Of a stretch of DNA of 64,000 bases, positions 11,251 through 21,479 are shown one piece after another. A model generated the notes under the pieces. The model had not been told where the DNA came from. It did no database searches and saw only the letters and a list, made by a program, of their open reading frames with translations. The position numbers were made by a program, and so were the translations under genes. The DNA is taken from NCBI GenBank assembly GCA_037157565.1, contig JAZHRO010000036.1, forward strand, positions 130,394,001-130,458,000, given 5' to 3'. This DNA is from Thalassia testudinum (Eukaryota; Streptophyta; Magnoliopsida; Alismatales; Hydrocharitaceae). Within the stretch, counting starts at the first letter, position 1. Each line of letters opens with the position of its first letter.

Positions 11251-12507
11251 ACAATTTCATGTCTATTACAACTAACCACTACAATAGAAAGCGTGAAATC
11301 TACACTAGAAAGTAGTAAAGAGAAGGTGGAGAGAAGTTATCCTCCTCGACGGCTGCTTAGAGGATGAGCTGCGTTAACTGAGTGCTCGAACGAAGGTGGT
11401 GAGATGCGGGATGAAAGAGAACGACGATGGATGACGAAGAATAGGGCAAGGCGACGTTGCAACAGGATCCGCTTCCTAAATGACAATGAGAAGACAACCA
11501 TAGAATGCTCCATAAGTAGGATAAGAAGGTGGAAAAATTATATTTTTAACTCTAGATGAGCATCCTGGGTTTGAGACAAGCTCTTAGAGCTTTGGAGGGG
11601 GTGAGAGAAGAGAGGAATGGATGAGAAATATGTAGGGGTCATAGGGCTATTTATAGGTGAGGTTTAAAGGGGCAATTAGGTCATTTCAAGTTAAAAACAT
11701 TAATGCAAGGGCCTTTAGTGACGGATTTAAGTGTCACTAAAGCCTTGAATGTGGGCTTAGTGACGCATGCACTTGCCGCCTCCTCACCATCACGTGCACT
11801 CAACGCATAGCCACGATCTTGCAATTTCAGTCGTTTAAATGCACCGCGCTTCATCATGCCTCATCGCGCATCCGCATGCGATCGGGCATTCAAACTCACG
11901 ATCCGTCCACTCTAGTGATGCCACGTCATCGCTCCTTGCCGGCACAATCACCATCTGACGGTCGAATTGAGCCACTCCCGCATTCGTGCCTTGATTTAAG
12001 GCACGCGAGGGCTCAAACTCGCACCCTCCTCTCGCATGTGAAGCTCCCATCCATTGCGCTACAGCTGCCATTTGGTCGAGTTTATGTTTTAAGGGCTGGT
12101 GCTCACAACCATTGGATGGTGATCCAATGGTTGAGATCATCTGATCCCTTGCCTTTAGATGAGGAGGGGGTACAGCCTCGAGTAAATCTCGGTCGTTTGT
12201 TCAAGATCACGTGATGGAGAGGCCTTTGAGGAAGAGCAGCAACTGATGGCACGTGCGAATGGCTGGGATGGTGCCACGTGGCACCATCCTAGCTGTCCAT
12301 CTTCATATACTTGTAGGTAATGCCACGGATGTCAGATTGGACCGATTTTCACGTCGTTGGGCTGCAATTGTCGATCCGGATCCATTCGTGTAGTTGAATT
12401 TGTCATTTCAGGTATGGATTTACACCACCTTGCCCATTGACCACTAATCCTTCTCGAACTACATCTGATACTACGAAAGTCCAATCAGGGCGATCTTGGA
12501 GCCGTTG
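11251..12507 (-). repeat. element E right LTR (5' LTR), second segment, truncated
   Basis: Continues the LTR after the solo LTR, matching 3461 to about 4756 of the left LTR. It stops near 12507, just after a GGGCGATCTTGG motif, where LINE sequence begins. About 230 bp of LTR are missing, so a deletion or rearrangement joined the two. Confidence 0.8.
12001..12069 (-). promoter_or_regulatory. tRNA-like module in the element E right LTR
   Basis: Minus strand A box TAGCGCAATGG (12051-12061) and B box GTTTGAGCC (12010-12018), starts 43 nt apart as in the left LTR. Confidence 0.55.
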
Positions 12508-13200
12508 GTTTTATGGCACATATTTTATGCTGAAAACTTGGTATAACAAAGTGCACAGATCTTCTAATGATCGGATGGGGCTTTGGCAAAGTCAAATTAA
12601 GGAAAAATACTTTCCTCAATGGTCCTTCTAGGAGTATGTAGCAAAATCGACAAATTTCCAATTTTATGAAGACTTTAGGGAGATCAAAAATTATTTGTTG
12701 AAACACTCCTCATGGCTTATTGGCAATGGACAAATGGTTAATGTTTGCAGTGACCACTAGGTTAAAGATTATGATGGTGAGACCACTCCTACATTCTAGC
12801 AGAGATTACAACTCTCAGTGGTGGCTGATTTGAAGATAGATGGATCAAATCATTGGAGTGAAGAGGTACTAAATAATTCCCAATCACATGGGTTCTGATA
12901 TCCTTATTTGGATAACTAATCCAAGAGGTAATTTTTTCGGTAAGGTTAGCCTATCACTCGCTTCTCTAGGAGAATTGGCTAGACTGTATCGTGGGTGAAA
13001 GAGAGATACCTCAGTGTAGGAAGATGTGGGCTATCACCCATCTTGCTCCGAGGACAAAGATATTTTTGTGGAAGGCTATAATTCGAGCGCTTCCCCAAAG
13101 GGATGTTTAATCTTAAAAAAGTAAAATCTTGGGACTCCATCTGCCCCTTTGTTATATAGAGGAGGAAACTTGGAATCACATTTTTGCTGCAAATTATGGC
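12508..13200 (+). pseudogene. LINE ORF2 remnant (zinc-binding RT C-terminal region)
   Basis: Plus-strand remnant of a plant non-LTR retrotransposon. Pieces in several frames match the region after the reverse transcriptase: RMGLWQSQIKEKYFP near 12570-12615, SSWLIGNGQMVNV near 12708-12748, RTKIFLWKA near 13052-13078, and LPLCYIEEETWNHIF near 13135-13180. These follow the order of the RT zinc-binding domain (FLWKA...LP...C...E...H.F). There are many stops and frame changes, the 5' part is missing, and no poly(A) tail is seen. Strand and order are clear; the family is not. Confidence 0.65.
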
Positions 13201-13929
13201 ATAAAACTAAATAAGCACTTTTTCAATTATGGCATAAAACTTGGAACAAACTTGTTCCTCCCATCCTTTGTTATCCACCTACCAACCACTTTTTCAAAAG
13301 GCCTGAATAAGCACATTCCTCTTGCAAACAGAGAAACTTCTCTGATCATTGATCAGATAAATTAAACAGAAATGAAGGTGTCCAGTCCACAAGAGAAGAG
13401 CGTGAAAACGAAGGCAAGATGTATCGAATCACATCCGTCCAGTCCCACGTGAACACCACACACCCCCTCCCCCCCACTGCTATCCCTCACCATGCACGCT
13501 CACCACATCCTGTCAGTCAACATAGCTGTGGACGACAGAAGATGCAACGAGGCGAGAAAGGGAAGGTCGTGAGAAAAGAGAGGAGGATTTTGAATGGATT
13601 TTGCGAGAAAGGGAATGCACAAGTGATGCCAGAAGAAAAGTTCGTCGAAGGTTTGGTTTGGCAGAGAGGAGGAAGAGGGTTACCCCCGTGGACCACAATG
13701 GATGAAGCAATCGACGATGACGATGAATAATGGCAAATGATCGACAATGGTCGTGGGTGTTGAACGCTGGTGAATGATGGTGGACGGTGGCCATAGAGGT
13801 TGGATGATGGTGAGGATGAAGAGGAAGCATCGAGGAGGAAGGGTCAGTTGCAATGGCTAAGGGTTTTAGGTGAGTGGTAAGGAATCATCAAATTGGATGT
13901 GGTGAGGGTTTAGTGTAAGTCGGTGACAC
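13201..13929. other. no recognised gene; GC-rich stretch between LINE remnant and CACTA-like end
   Basis: About 13430-13860 is GC-rich with GAA/GGAGG runs and open frames on both strands, none with a recognisable domain. It may be the interior of the non-autonomous CACTA-like element ending at 14113, or its acquired DNA. Confidence 0.4.
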
Positions 13930-14113
13930 ATTGTTAAGGTTTAGAGCATGGGAATGGCACTTCATCTACGCCGAAGGTTTAAAACCGACGGCAATAGATA
14001 TAGTTTAGATATCCCAGCGGTTCTAATATAATCATCGCTAAATATTTGAATTCCCATATGTTATTTATAACCGCTGGTAAATATCTACCATCAAAAGCCT
14101 AATTTCTTGTAGT
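13930..14113. mobile_element. right end of a CACTA-type DNA transposon
   Basis: Ends AATTTCTTGTAGTG at 14113, the reverse complement of the CACTACAAGAAATT terminus of plant CACTA elements. Inside it are short subterminal motifs in both orientations (ACCGACGGCAAT near 13983, CCAGCGGTT near 14015, AACCGCTGG near 14072). I did not find the matching left end. It could close the element whose transposase is at 1-2061, with element E inserted between, or be an independent element. Confidence 0.65.
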
Positions 14114-14423
14114 GTACTATACAACTATAATATTTCAAAATTTTTCCTTTCATATTATGGAATAGAAAATTTGTCTTTCTTGAAAGGAATAAAAAATTTA
14201 TTCTAATTTAAATTCTCGAAAGGAATTATAGATTTATTCTAATTTAAATTCTCTATCGACTCAAAGAATCCATGTTGTTACATTGTTTTAATCTATAGTT
14301 CTTGTTGGAAGTTTTCTTGGAACTTGTGTTATTACTTTATCTCTTCAGACTCGTAAATAGAATGCTATTTCATTATCCATTATTTTTTTTGTGGCTGTCT
14401 ATTTTTCAACTACCTGCCTTCAG

Positions 14424-14518
14424 AAATTGGTTGTCTCAAGAAACTTGAAAAGCTGGATCTCTCTTCCAATAAATGGGAACATTTGCCTGACAGCTTATCA
14501 AAATTAATAGATCTTAAG
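14424..14518 (+). pseudogene. exon of a leucine-rich-repeat protein gene, disrupted
   Basis: A 95-nt segment encodes about one and a half leucine-rich repeats: EIGCLKKLEKLDLSSNKW followed by EHLPDSLSKLIDLK. This is the LxxLxxLxLSxNxxxxLPxxL pattern of intracellular plant LRR proteins such as the PIRL group. It follows a convincing splice acceptor (pyrimidine-rich tract ending TTCAG at 14423). Instead of a donor or further repeats, the 3' tail of a minus-strand LINE starts right after DLK. A possible further piece, LGELTVLDLY, lies at about 16958-16990 on the same strand, beyond the LINE. The rest of the gene is not visible. The repeat call is firm; identity of the gene is not. Confidence 0.6.
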
Positions 14519-16400
14519 TTTTTTTTAAAAAAAAAAAAAACTAAGACCAAATTTTATTCATCCCCTATCCCTGGAGGCCAAAAAGGGCAGGCAGGGGGAC
14601 TAGACCAACACTTGCCCCTTACAAGAAAAGGACCACAACTTGTGGTCTAGTACATAAACCAAGGACACTCCAAAAGTAACAATATGAGCATCAACAGGAC
14701 TAAGCACCAAGAGGCCAATGTGCAAAAGGGAGGACAAAACCAACACCAAAGCCTGCCAAGAAGAGTCAAGCATTAACATAATGGCATTAGATACTATCAA
14801 GCCATTGTATCCCCTTAAAACGGCGTGGAAGGTTGATTAGCTCCTTATAAATCCTCCAATCACCTTCAGCAGCATCTGCAATCTTGGAAGCAAAGCGATT
14901 AACCGTATGGTAAACATAAGATAAAGATTCAATTTGATTTTTCTTCTTCAAAATGCGGTTAAAATCTCTAAAAGCCCTCCACGCAACTTGGACTTTGCCA
15001 TTCCACCAATAATATAATAAAGTAGAATCCACTTCCACCTGCACAAGAAAATTAACCAGAGGGAGGGAAAGAGCATGCAACAGGGCTCTTAAAATACCCA
15101 CTTCATGGGGGGTAATCGAAGTCTTACAAGAGGCACCACAAATGAACTTCCCAATATGATCTCTAATGACCCAACCCAAAGAAGAAGAAAGATTATTAGA
15201 ATTAGCCGTCACATTAATCTTGAAGCCCAAGGAAGGGTAGGTCCAAGAGAGAACCAAATTCTTAGGCTTATGATTCCTGATCCAATTGGACATTTGGAAG
15301 TTACACCAGCCTTAATCAAGGATATGTTCCAAGCCACTCTAGTGGAAATTACCATGAAAGTTTCTATTCCTAATCCACCAAACATAATACCAGATAAAAC
15401 AAATCATGGCCTTAATAGTTTTACCCCACCTATGAGAAGAACCAGTAGCCATAATGTTGAAAAACAGGTCAAGGTCTATGGGAGGGAAGTAGATTTTGTT
15501 AAACACCCAGGAAGAAATTTTCTGGACCAGTTCACTATTAGAGAAAACATGGATAAGAGTCTCAAGGGATGGATTATGGAGACAACAAGAGCAGTTAGAA
15601 ACCAACACGATACCCAGTTTAGAGATTTTGTCATCAGTAGCGAGTCTATGGGAGAGAACACACCAGACACAAAGGGATATTCTAATAGGAAGCTTAAAAC
15701 TCCATAAACTTTTGAAACTATGGTCTTCACCAATTGCTCCCGCAATCAGATGATACGCAGAATAGATGGAGGTGTCGTAGGAATGAGGAGTCTAGACAGG
15801 CTTATCTTTCATAACATCAAGCGAGATATCACCAATTTGCTCCTAAATGTTAGTGGGAATGAACACTTTGAGGCAATAACATGAGAAAGAGGAGATGATA
15901 TCTTTGTCAGGAACACGCAGAGCCGAGATATCCTCAGGGAGGAAGTCTTTAAGGGAAAAGTTTCCAACCCAAATATGAAACCAAAAGTCCACCTGTCCCT
16001 CATGAATCTCCCATCTGATGAAAGGTTTCATGTCCTCATAGGCTTGAAAAAGATTGCAAAATCTCACAGGGAGTAGTGAGATGTTTCCAGATTTCCAAAG
16101 ATCATGGATCAAGCCTGAGTAAATGGAGTCAATAAGGATAATTTGCCAAACCCTCTTCATTATTAAGGCTTTGATGGAATGGGACAAGTTTTTAATACCT
16201 AAACCCCCAGGACAATGAGGGGAGGTAATAGTGCTCCAGGAAAGATGGGAGATTCTAATAAAAGATCTTAATTTATTAACCACTGCTAATAATAAATTAG
16301 AGGACCTCCCCTCTTATATCTGCAACTTTCGAAGATTAAGAGTTGTTGTTTGATGAAAGAGATAAGAGGTCACCCCCTGTTAAATTTGACCACTACTCCA
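14519..16400 (-). mobile_element. LINE, 3' part (RT C-terminus, zinc-binding domain, RNase H), degenerate
   Basis: Minus-strand non-LTR retrotransposon. From right to left: the RT C-terminal region (16283-15843) with PGGLGIKNLSHSIKALI; the zinc-binding domain around 15700-15470 with LATDDKISK, CSCCLHNPSLETLIHVF; and a reverse-transcriptase-type RNase H (15293-14787) with GFKINVTAN, GWVIRDHIGKF and the LRALLHAL helix. The 3' UTR holds an AATAAA signal near 14550 and ends in a short A tract (14519-14526). Stops and frame shifts separate the pieces. The 5' end is not defined; coding similarity fades near 16400. It was copied into, or next to, the LRR exon at 14424-14518. Confidence 0.8.
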
Positions 16401-18255
16401 AAAGAAAACCAACCTCGTACACAACATTATCCACATAATTAATATCTCTCCCAATTAAAAATAACATTAGCCACATAAGACTACTATTTGTTCTGCATCC
16501 ATACTTTGGACAAATCCATACATAGAGAACTACTAACTTTCTCCTATGAGGCAAGCAGTGGCATGGATTCATGGAATATATCCTTTGAATCAATAGAATT
16601 GCCAACATCTCAATGGCACTAAGTTAGATCTCATCAAAATAAAAATTAAAAAGAAGGCAGCATTGAGCTAGAGAAGCAAAATTGTTGTTCTAAGCAAGCT
16701 ATCTATTCAACCTTTCTATGGGGAACTGAAGGGTTTTCATCATGCATTAAGGTTATGTGTAGTGTGTTGATCATCTTCTCAATTATTTGAACTGGGGTCA
16801 TCTTGTTTTACTTGTTGGGCTTAATTTGGTTTCATTATTTTACCGTTTCTAGTTCCTTTGATAATAACTTGTATCTCCCAAATATGCAACTCTGTTTTGG
16901 CTTTTGGAATTGGCTGGCTAAAAAGAAAAAAAAAAAAAGTAGGCATCATTTGTTCTGCCAACCTCTGGGAGAGCTAACTGTTCTAGACCTATACTAATTC
17001 AATATTATCTCAACTTTGTGGTTGCTATTTGAATGATGATGATTTTGTTTTTGATTTTGAATAAGCAAGGAAATCCAAAGAGATTCAGATTATATGTACT
17101 TTTAATGGCTGGAAAGTTTGGTTGTTGGTTATCATGAATCCATTCAGTCTTTTTTGTGAAGTTGTTTGCAACAAAGAGATTCAGATTCTTTTAATGAGTT
17201 CATCTAATATTCCATCTTGTCTCAACTAATGTAAAGTTGTTTGCAACTGACAGCCTTATCTAGTTATTCAAGCTTCAAGTGAATCTTTACAAATGTGGGT
17301 TTTTGCCTTTTGTTTTGCTACTAATTATATTTTGTTGTTGATTTGCAAATTGTTATTGATTGCAAAGGGAGCAGCTATGGAGGTTCACCTACTCAACCTT
17401 TTAGAGTTTGAAATTATTTTGTGATGGAGATGTTTTCTAGAATAAGGGTGAAGTTCCCTTGTAGAATGATTATCTTCCCCCACCTCGTCAGCCCTCCCCT
17501 CCTCCTCCCCACCCTACTGCTACTACTGCCTGCCCCCTTCCTCCTCTCCTCCTCCTACTACCTTCGCCCTCCTCATCTCATCTTGGATAGCTTTTGAAGG
17601 GGAAAAGCTTGGGTTGAAAAATGTAATAGATGGTGTCTTTGACTAGAATATTATGGCAGCCCCCTACTGCTTTCCTTACTCGTGTGTATCTACAAATCAG
17701 ATGAGAATTGGTGATTTAAGTAGAAATGGGTGAATGCAAGAAAAAAACTACACTCGTGTGCCCCCTTAATTTCGATGCATTTAATTTATTTAAATGATAA
17801 TAGAGGTTTCTATTTTAAAGTTGGGGTGTACCCACGTATTATTTTTTATGTCATTGAATGCATGTGGGGTGTGCCCAGTTTTAGGAATAGGTGTATACAT
17901 GATTGACTTTATTTTTAATGTGAGGTGTGCCCACTTTTATTGTGCATGCTATTTCGATTTGCAGGTTTATAAACAAACTTTAAAATATAAGGGGAAACTC
18001 TATCAAAATTTTTCCAAAAATAATAATCTATTATTTAATTAATTTTCGTTTTGAAATTGTAGGTTATCGATGTCGGGCATGCTTTTGAAATTGATAAATC
18101 TGAGAGCGAATGTAAAAACTAAGCTGACTCAGGTAATATTCTTAGTAGATGTAGATGAGAAATGCAATTTTAATCCTTTAGTTATGTTTCAGATTCTACA
18201 TTTTTTGTAGCCACAACTTACTCTCATTATAATTTTGTCAAATGTTTGCTTGTAG
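16401..18255. other. no complete gene; candidate LRR fragment, CCT-rich tract and GTGTGCCCA repeats
   Basis: AT-rich, intron-like DNA. A possible LRR scrap (LGELTVLDLY, plus strand) is at 16958-16990. A pyrimidine-rich tract of CCT/CTC units fills about 17468-17580. From 17755 to 17935 there are four copies of a GGTGTRCCCA motif, the reverse complement of the motif near 2764 and 2809, suggesting a CACTA-derived fragment. Nothing else is recognised. Confidence 0.4.
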
Positions 18256-18634
18256 CTTGGAGTTACTTTGAAGCATGCAAAGGAGGGAACCGAGACATCT
18301 ACCTTTTGGTTTGCACTTGGTGGCAAAGAAAAACATACCAGAAAAAACTAGCAACAAGAACCAGCTCGAGATCCCTAATTGTATTCTTTATCATTTAACA
18401 AGGGTAATTGTTTTGTACAGTTATCTGTATTAAATAGATGTAACTAATTTGCACTTTTCTATCTAACACAATTTCATTTCTTTTTTGCATGATCCTACAT
18501 GACCTTTAGGGAAGCTTGAGGTTGGTCCTCTTCACCTTTTAAAATTCTACCCTTTAAGCTCTTGGCTTGATGAAATTTATGTTTGCATGCTATTTATCTC
18601 TCTAAGATTTATAACTTCTCTCAAGAAGACTTAT
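18256..18634 (+). pseudogene. villin (VLN2/VLN3-like) sixth gelsolin domain, first part, interrupted by element 1
   Basis: Exons of an actin-bundling villin, which caps, severs and bundles actin filaments in plant cells. After an acceptor (TTGTAG, to 18255) the first exon (18256-18403) encodes [20 protein letters not shown] followed by GGKEKH, then SFNKG, the start of the sixth gelsolin repeat. In-frame stops are at 18349 (TAG) and 18376 (TAA). It ends at a GT donor (18404) with a split glycine codon that is completed after the acceptor at 18509 (KLEV). A probable intron (about 18525-18606) precedes IYNFSQEDL (18607-18634). There the exon is cut by element 1, the last five bases, CTTAT (18630-18634), being its target duplication. 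It continues at 45673. The upstream villin exons are not found in the window. Confidence 0.85.
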
Positions 18635-18903
18635 TGTTTGCCACGCTGAATCGGGTTTTAAAAGTGTTACGTTGTAGTATAGCTGAAATAGCATTCAAAA
18701 CAAATGCAATTTTATTACTTGAAATATGTTCCGAGGTCGAACATAAGGAGCAAATGGAATTCATGCACTAATCTCAGCAATAAATGCAATTTCAACACAT
18801 AATATACTCAAAAATTAATTAGGAATGTAGAGCATGAGTATATGAAGAGTTTTAGGCAAAATAAGAATTACTCAAATGTACTTAAAGAAGAAAATATGAA
18901 TTC

Positions 18904-18931
18904 AGACGTCTGATTGCAAAATCAGACGTCT
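18904..18931. promoter_or_regulatory. U5 hairpin of family-1 LTR
   Basis: Arms AGACGTCTGAT and ATCAGACGTCT, perfectly complementary over 11 bp, loop TGCAAA. The copy in the solo LTR (49083-49110) keeps the stem, with one extra pair (GATC). Confidence 0.65.
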
Positions 18932-18954
18932 TAAATGATTTGTGCTACAATACT

Positions 18955-19265
18955 TCTCCTTCTTTTCTTCTTCTGATCTCTGTCTCTTATTTCTCTTTTC
19001 TTCTTCTTCTTCTTTTCCCTTTGTGAGCCCTCTCTTCTTCTTTCTCTTCTTTCTTTCCTTAACTTTCTTTGTCTTTGGCCTTTGACTTCCTTCTTCTTTC
19101 TCTGTCTTTGGCCTTCTCTTCCTCTTCTTCTCTTCTTCTACCTGACCTTCTCTTCTTCCTTTGCCTTTTCTCTTCTGCTTGACCTTCTCTTCTTCTTCAG
19201 CTTCTTCCTTGTTCTCTTTCTCTGTCATCTGCCTTCTCTTCTTCTTCTTCCCTTCTTCCTTCAGC
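18955..19265. repeat. CTT/TTC microsatellite-like tract in the LTR
   Basis: Imperfect CTT runs. The same position is CTT-rich in 49115-49330 and AAG-rich on the plus strand at about 59535-59625 (opposite orientation copy). Lys/Glu-rich translations of it are not genes. Confidence 0.8.
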
Positions 19266-19617
19266 CCTACTGTGCCCTCTAAATCTGACTAAGTGTTGAA
19301 GGCAAACTCCTCAAAGCAAAACCACCCTACCCCTACGCAGCTCTCTTCTCTCTTTCTCTCCTTCTATTTAAGCTTCTCTCTCCCAGATCCTTAACCAATC
19401 GGGTAATCAGACCTAATGTATACTCGGGTCCAAGCTCACCGGCGTGTGTGGTGAGCAAGGAGTGTAAGGTCAGGTTGGGTAATCAGGTCGGTCGGGTCCA
19501 CGGGTTATGTCGCGGATGAGTCCGGTGAAGGGGGGAGGACCTCACTCTCAGTGTTGGAGGCGAAGAGCCTCTGGCACAAAATCAATTTATGCGCACAAAG
19601 GCACCTTTCCACTTCTG

Positions 19618-19640
19618 AGGTGGGACTAAATGTCCCACCT
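19618..19640. promoter_or_regulatory. GGTGGGAC hairpin downstream of the LTR promoter
   Basis: Arms AGGTGGGAC and GTCCCACCT, loop TAAAT, about 870 bp downstream of the TATA-like box on the element strand. Counterparts: 43851-43871 (one mismatch), 49665-49679 and 59201-59220 (arms GGTGGGACT and AGTCCCACC). It may lie in the transcribed R-U5 part. Confidence 0.65.
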
Positions 19641-20506
19641 ATCTTCCATGTGCTGCAATAGAGAGTGGCTTCCTCAATTGGCGAGGCTGCAGAGGCATAC
19701 GACTCCAATTGAGAGCCTGGATGCGTGCACGAGAAGATTCCGCGCAGCCTGGAGCGATCTCTTGGAGTAGGGCGAGGCTTGGAGTGGCTTGAAGCTTGCT
19801 TCAAGCTCATCAACAATGGCGAACCATGGCCGGATACTTGAAATCAAGAACAAGGGCCTTATGGCCGCATCAGAACGTTCAACATGGTTGCCGTGGCACG
19901 GCGAATGTAATGGTGGTCGTGGCATGGAGCGAAGGTGGCTGTGGTGGCCAAACGGTGAAGGGAATGGACGGAGAAAGTGGGTTTGTTCGAGGTGGAGTTT
20001 AGGTGCTTGATGGAGTGATTGGAGTGAGGAAAAAATGATTAGTGAGGTGTGGCGGAGGTTGTAAGGTGGTTGGCAAGGTGGATGGAGGTGCGGAGCGACG
20101 GGACCACCTCGCTAGAGGTGGAGGGGGTGAAGGTGTTAGGTGGCGTTGGTGGATGGTTTTGGGAAATAAAGAGAGGGGGAGAAAGTGTGAGAGAGAGGGA
20201 ATTTAAGAAACCTAATCTAAGGACGAAAAGGAAGGGAATCCCATGTTGGTATGGTTGCCGGACATGGGGAAGATGAAGCTCCATAGATGAGGCAGTAGTG
20301 AAGACGGGGAAGGGGTGACGTCGGCCGGTATTACGCGACGCGGAGGACTGTGGTGGAGTTAACCCGAACACTGGTATTCTGGTTGGGTGACGAGTGAGGG
20401 AAAAGCTACCGGCACTTGCGGAGCGTTGTGGCCGACGAGGGAGAGAGGAATAGAGGGTGAACCAGCCCAATTTCAAGCTGAGGAACATCGGTTGGATCTG
20501 GGGAGT

Positions 20507-20516
20507 CTTTAAATAG
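20507..20516 (-). promoter_or_regulatory. TATA-like box of family-1 LTR copy A
   Basis: Minus strand CTATTTAAAG. The corresponding sites read TATATAAGAA at 50571-50580 (minus) and TATAAAAG at 56050-56057 (plus), supporting it as the LTR promoter. Confidence 0.6.
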
Positions 20517-20599
20517 GTCTCCGAGGAGGTTTTGTGCTTGGAATACATGCTTCTAAGTAAGGAAGGGTAGCCAGAGATGGAAGCTCTCAAAGGACCCCA

Positions 20600-20627
20600 A
20601 TCTCTCATGCATTCACATGAGAGATTG
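20600..20627. promoter_or_regulatory. U3 hairpin 1 with compensatory changes between copies
   Basis: Arms AATCTCTCATG and CATGAGAGATT. In copy B (44815-44842) the stem is AATCTCTCATGC/GCATGAGAGATT; in copy C (50666-50693) it is AATCTCTCGTGC/GCACGAGAGATT, an A-T pair replaced by G-C on both arms. It lies about 90 bp upstream of the TATA-like box. Confidence 0.65.
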
Positions 20628-20672
20628 GGAAGGAATTAGGGCATCAAATCGGATTCATAGTGGAGGGATTTT

Positions 20673-20714
20673 CTCAGAGAATCTCCCTCCCGATTTTGGA
20701 GGAGATTCTCTGAG
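20673..20714. promoter_or_regulatory. U3 hairpin 2
   Basis: Arms CTCAGAGAATCTCC (20673-20686) and GGAGATTCTCTGAG (20701-20714), 14 perfect pairs. Copy B keeps it with one G-T type change (44889-44930); copy C has an imperfect version near 50740-50779. Confidence 0.65.
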
Positions 20715-21451
20715 CAATCAGGGAGTACTCTCCTTTCAAAGCTCATCAGAGTAAGATTCCTTCGCTATAATGCTGGAGGGACCTATTTTCAAAGACAATG
20801 AAGAAGTTAGGGGCTAAATGTAGGGGTTTTTGAAAGTTAAGGGTAGAAATGTAATCAGATAAGACCTTTCTGCAAATTAGGTCAAGATGAGTTCCCCTTA
20901 GGTCCAAATTTTGGTATAAACCTAATTTGGACCTAAGCAATCCAATGGTGAAGTTGGATTTTGGGTTTGACCATGTTTGACTAGGCAATTTATGTAAAAA
21001 CCAAATTTAGGGTAAATATCTATCTGAGACCCTATTCTAGGTCAAGATGGGTTCCAATGGCCAAATTGAAGGTACTAAATCATAGAGGATATTTTTATAT
21101 GACTTTTAGAGGGTTTAGGTGAATTTTATCCTGATCAAAACATTGGTTAATTAAGTGGGTCTATTTTTAGGGTTTTAAGAAGTCATTTAATTCATAGAAC
21201 ATACACGAACCCTTTTCTGTCAAATCCAACCCAGTTGTTAACTTATTAAGACCATTTGACCTTTGTTTAGCCCTTGAGAGAACTCATGGTTGTACTGCAT
21301 TGGTAAAATTATAGTTTTAACCCTAGTTTCTTATTTCAGTCTCAAAATGGTTGTGCAGTGAATTATGACCTTTAGTTGGTTATGTAGGAGCATTTATTCT
21401 CTTCATTGGGTCAAAATGAGCTAGTTATGGCTCATGATGGTGTTCCCATCA

Positions 21452-21479
21452 TACCCCCATGCCTAGCTTTTGCTAGTCC
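21452..21479 (-). promoter_or_regulatory. polypurine tract of element 1
   Basis: Element strand GGACTAGCAAAAGCTAGGCA followed by TGGGGGTA and then the LTR start TGATGGG. The same context precedes the LTR at 55105. Confidence 0.85.

Larger units (their letters stand above)
3156..12507 (-). mobile_element. element E: non-autonomous Athila-like LTR retrotransposon, 5' LTR truncated and split
   Basis: Minus-orientation LTR retrotransposon. Its 3' LTR is at 3156-4985, its internal region at 4986-9214, and its 5' LTR at 9215-about 12507. The 5' LTR is interrupted by a solo LTR at 9516-11250 and cut short at 12507 against a LINE remnant, so no target duplication can be read. The primer-binding site is at 9194-9211 and the polypurine tract at 4986-5013. 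The internal region holds one broken gag-like reading frame and no recognisable protease, reverse transcriptase or integrase, so it would depend on proteins from another element. Both LTRs begin TGATG and end CAACA on the element strand. Confidence 0.85.
18635..21451 (-). repeat. element 1 3' LTR (family 1, copy A), 2,817 bp
   Basis: On the plus strand it runs from TGTTTGCCACG to TTCCCATCA. It matches copies at 43714-45667, 48843-51519 and 55105-60002. Conserved parts are a hairpin near the U5 end (18904-18931), a CTT/TTC-rich tract (18955-19265), a GGTGGGAC hairpin (19618-19640), a TATA-like box (20507-20516) and two U3 hairpins (20600-20627, 20673-20714). It contains no gene. Confidence 0.92.

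Noticed and set aside
13419..13830. Overlapping open frames of about 75-105 codons on both strands
   Set aside because: GC-rich stretch with no domain and no codon evidence; cannot tell coding from chance.
15105..15707. 200-codon plus-strand frame
   Set aside because: Antisense shadow of the minus-strand LINE RNase H and zinc-binding region, which has recognisable motifs.
18062..18133. Possible small exon flanked by AG and GT
   Set aside because: No reading frame matches villin or LRR proteins convincingly; splice-like dinucleotides alone are weak evidence.
18902..19228. Lys/Glu-rich minus-strand frame of 108 codons
   Set aside because: It is the translation of the CTT-rich tract in the LTR; the same tract at 49110-49370 gives a similar artefact.
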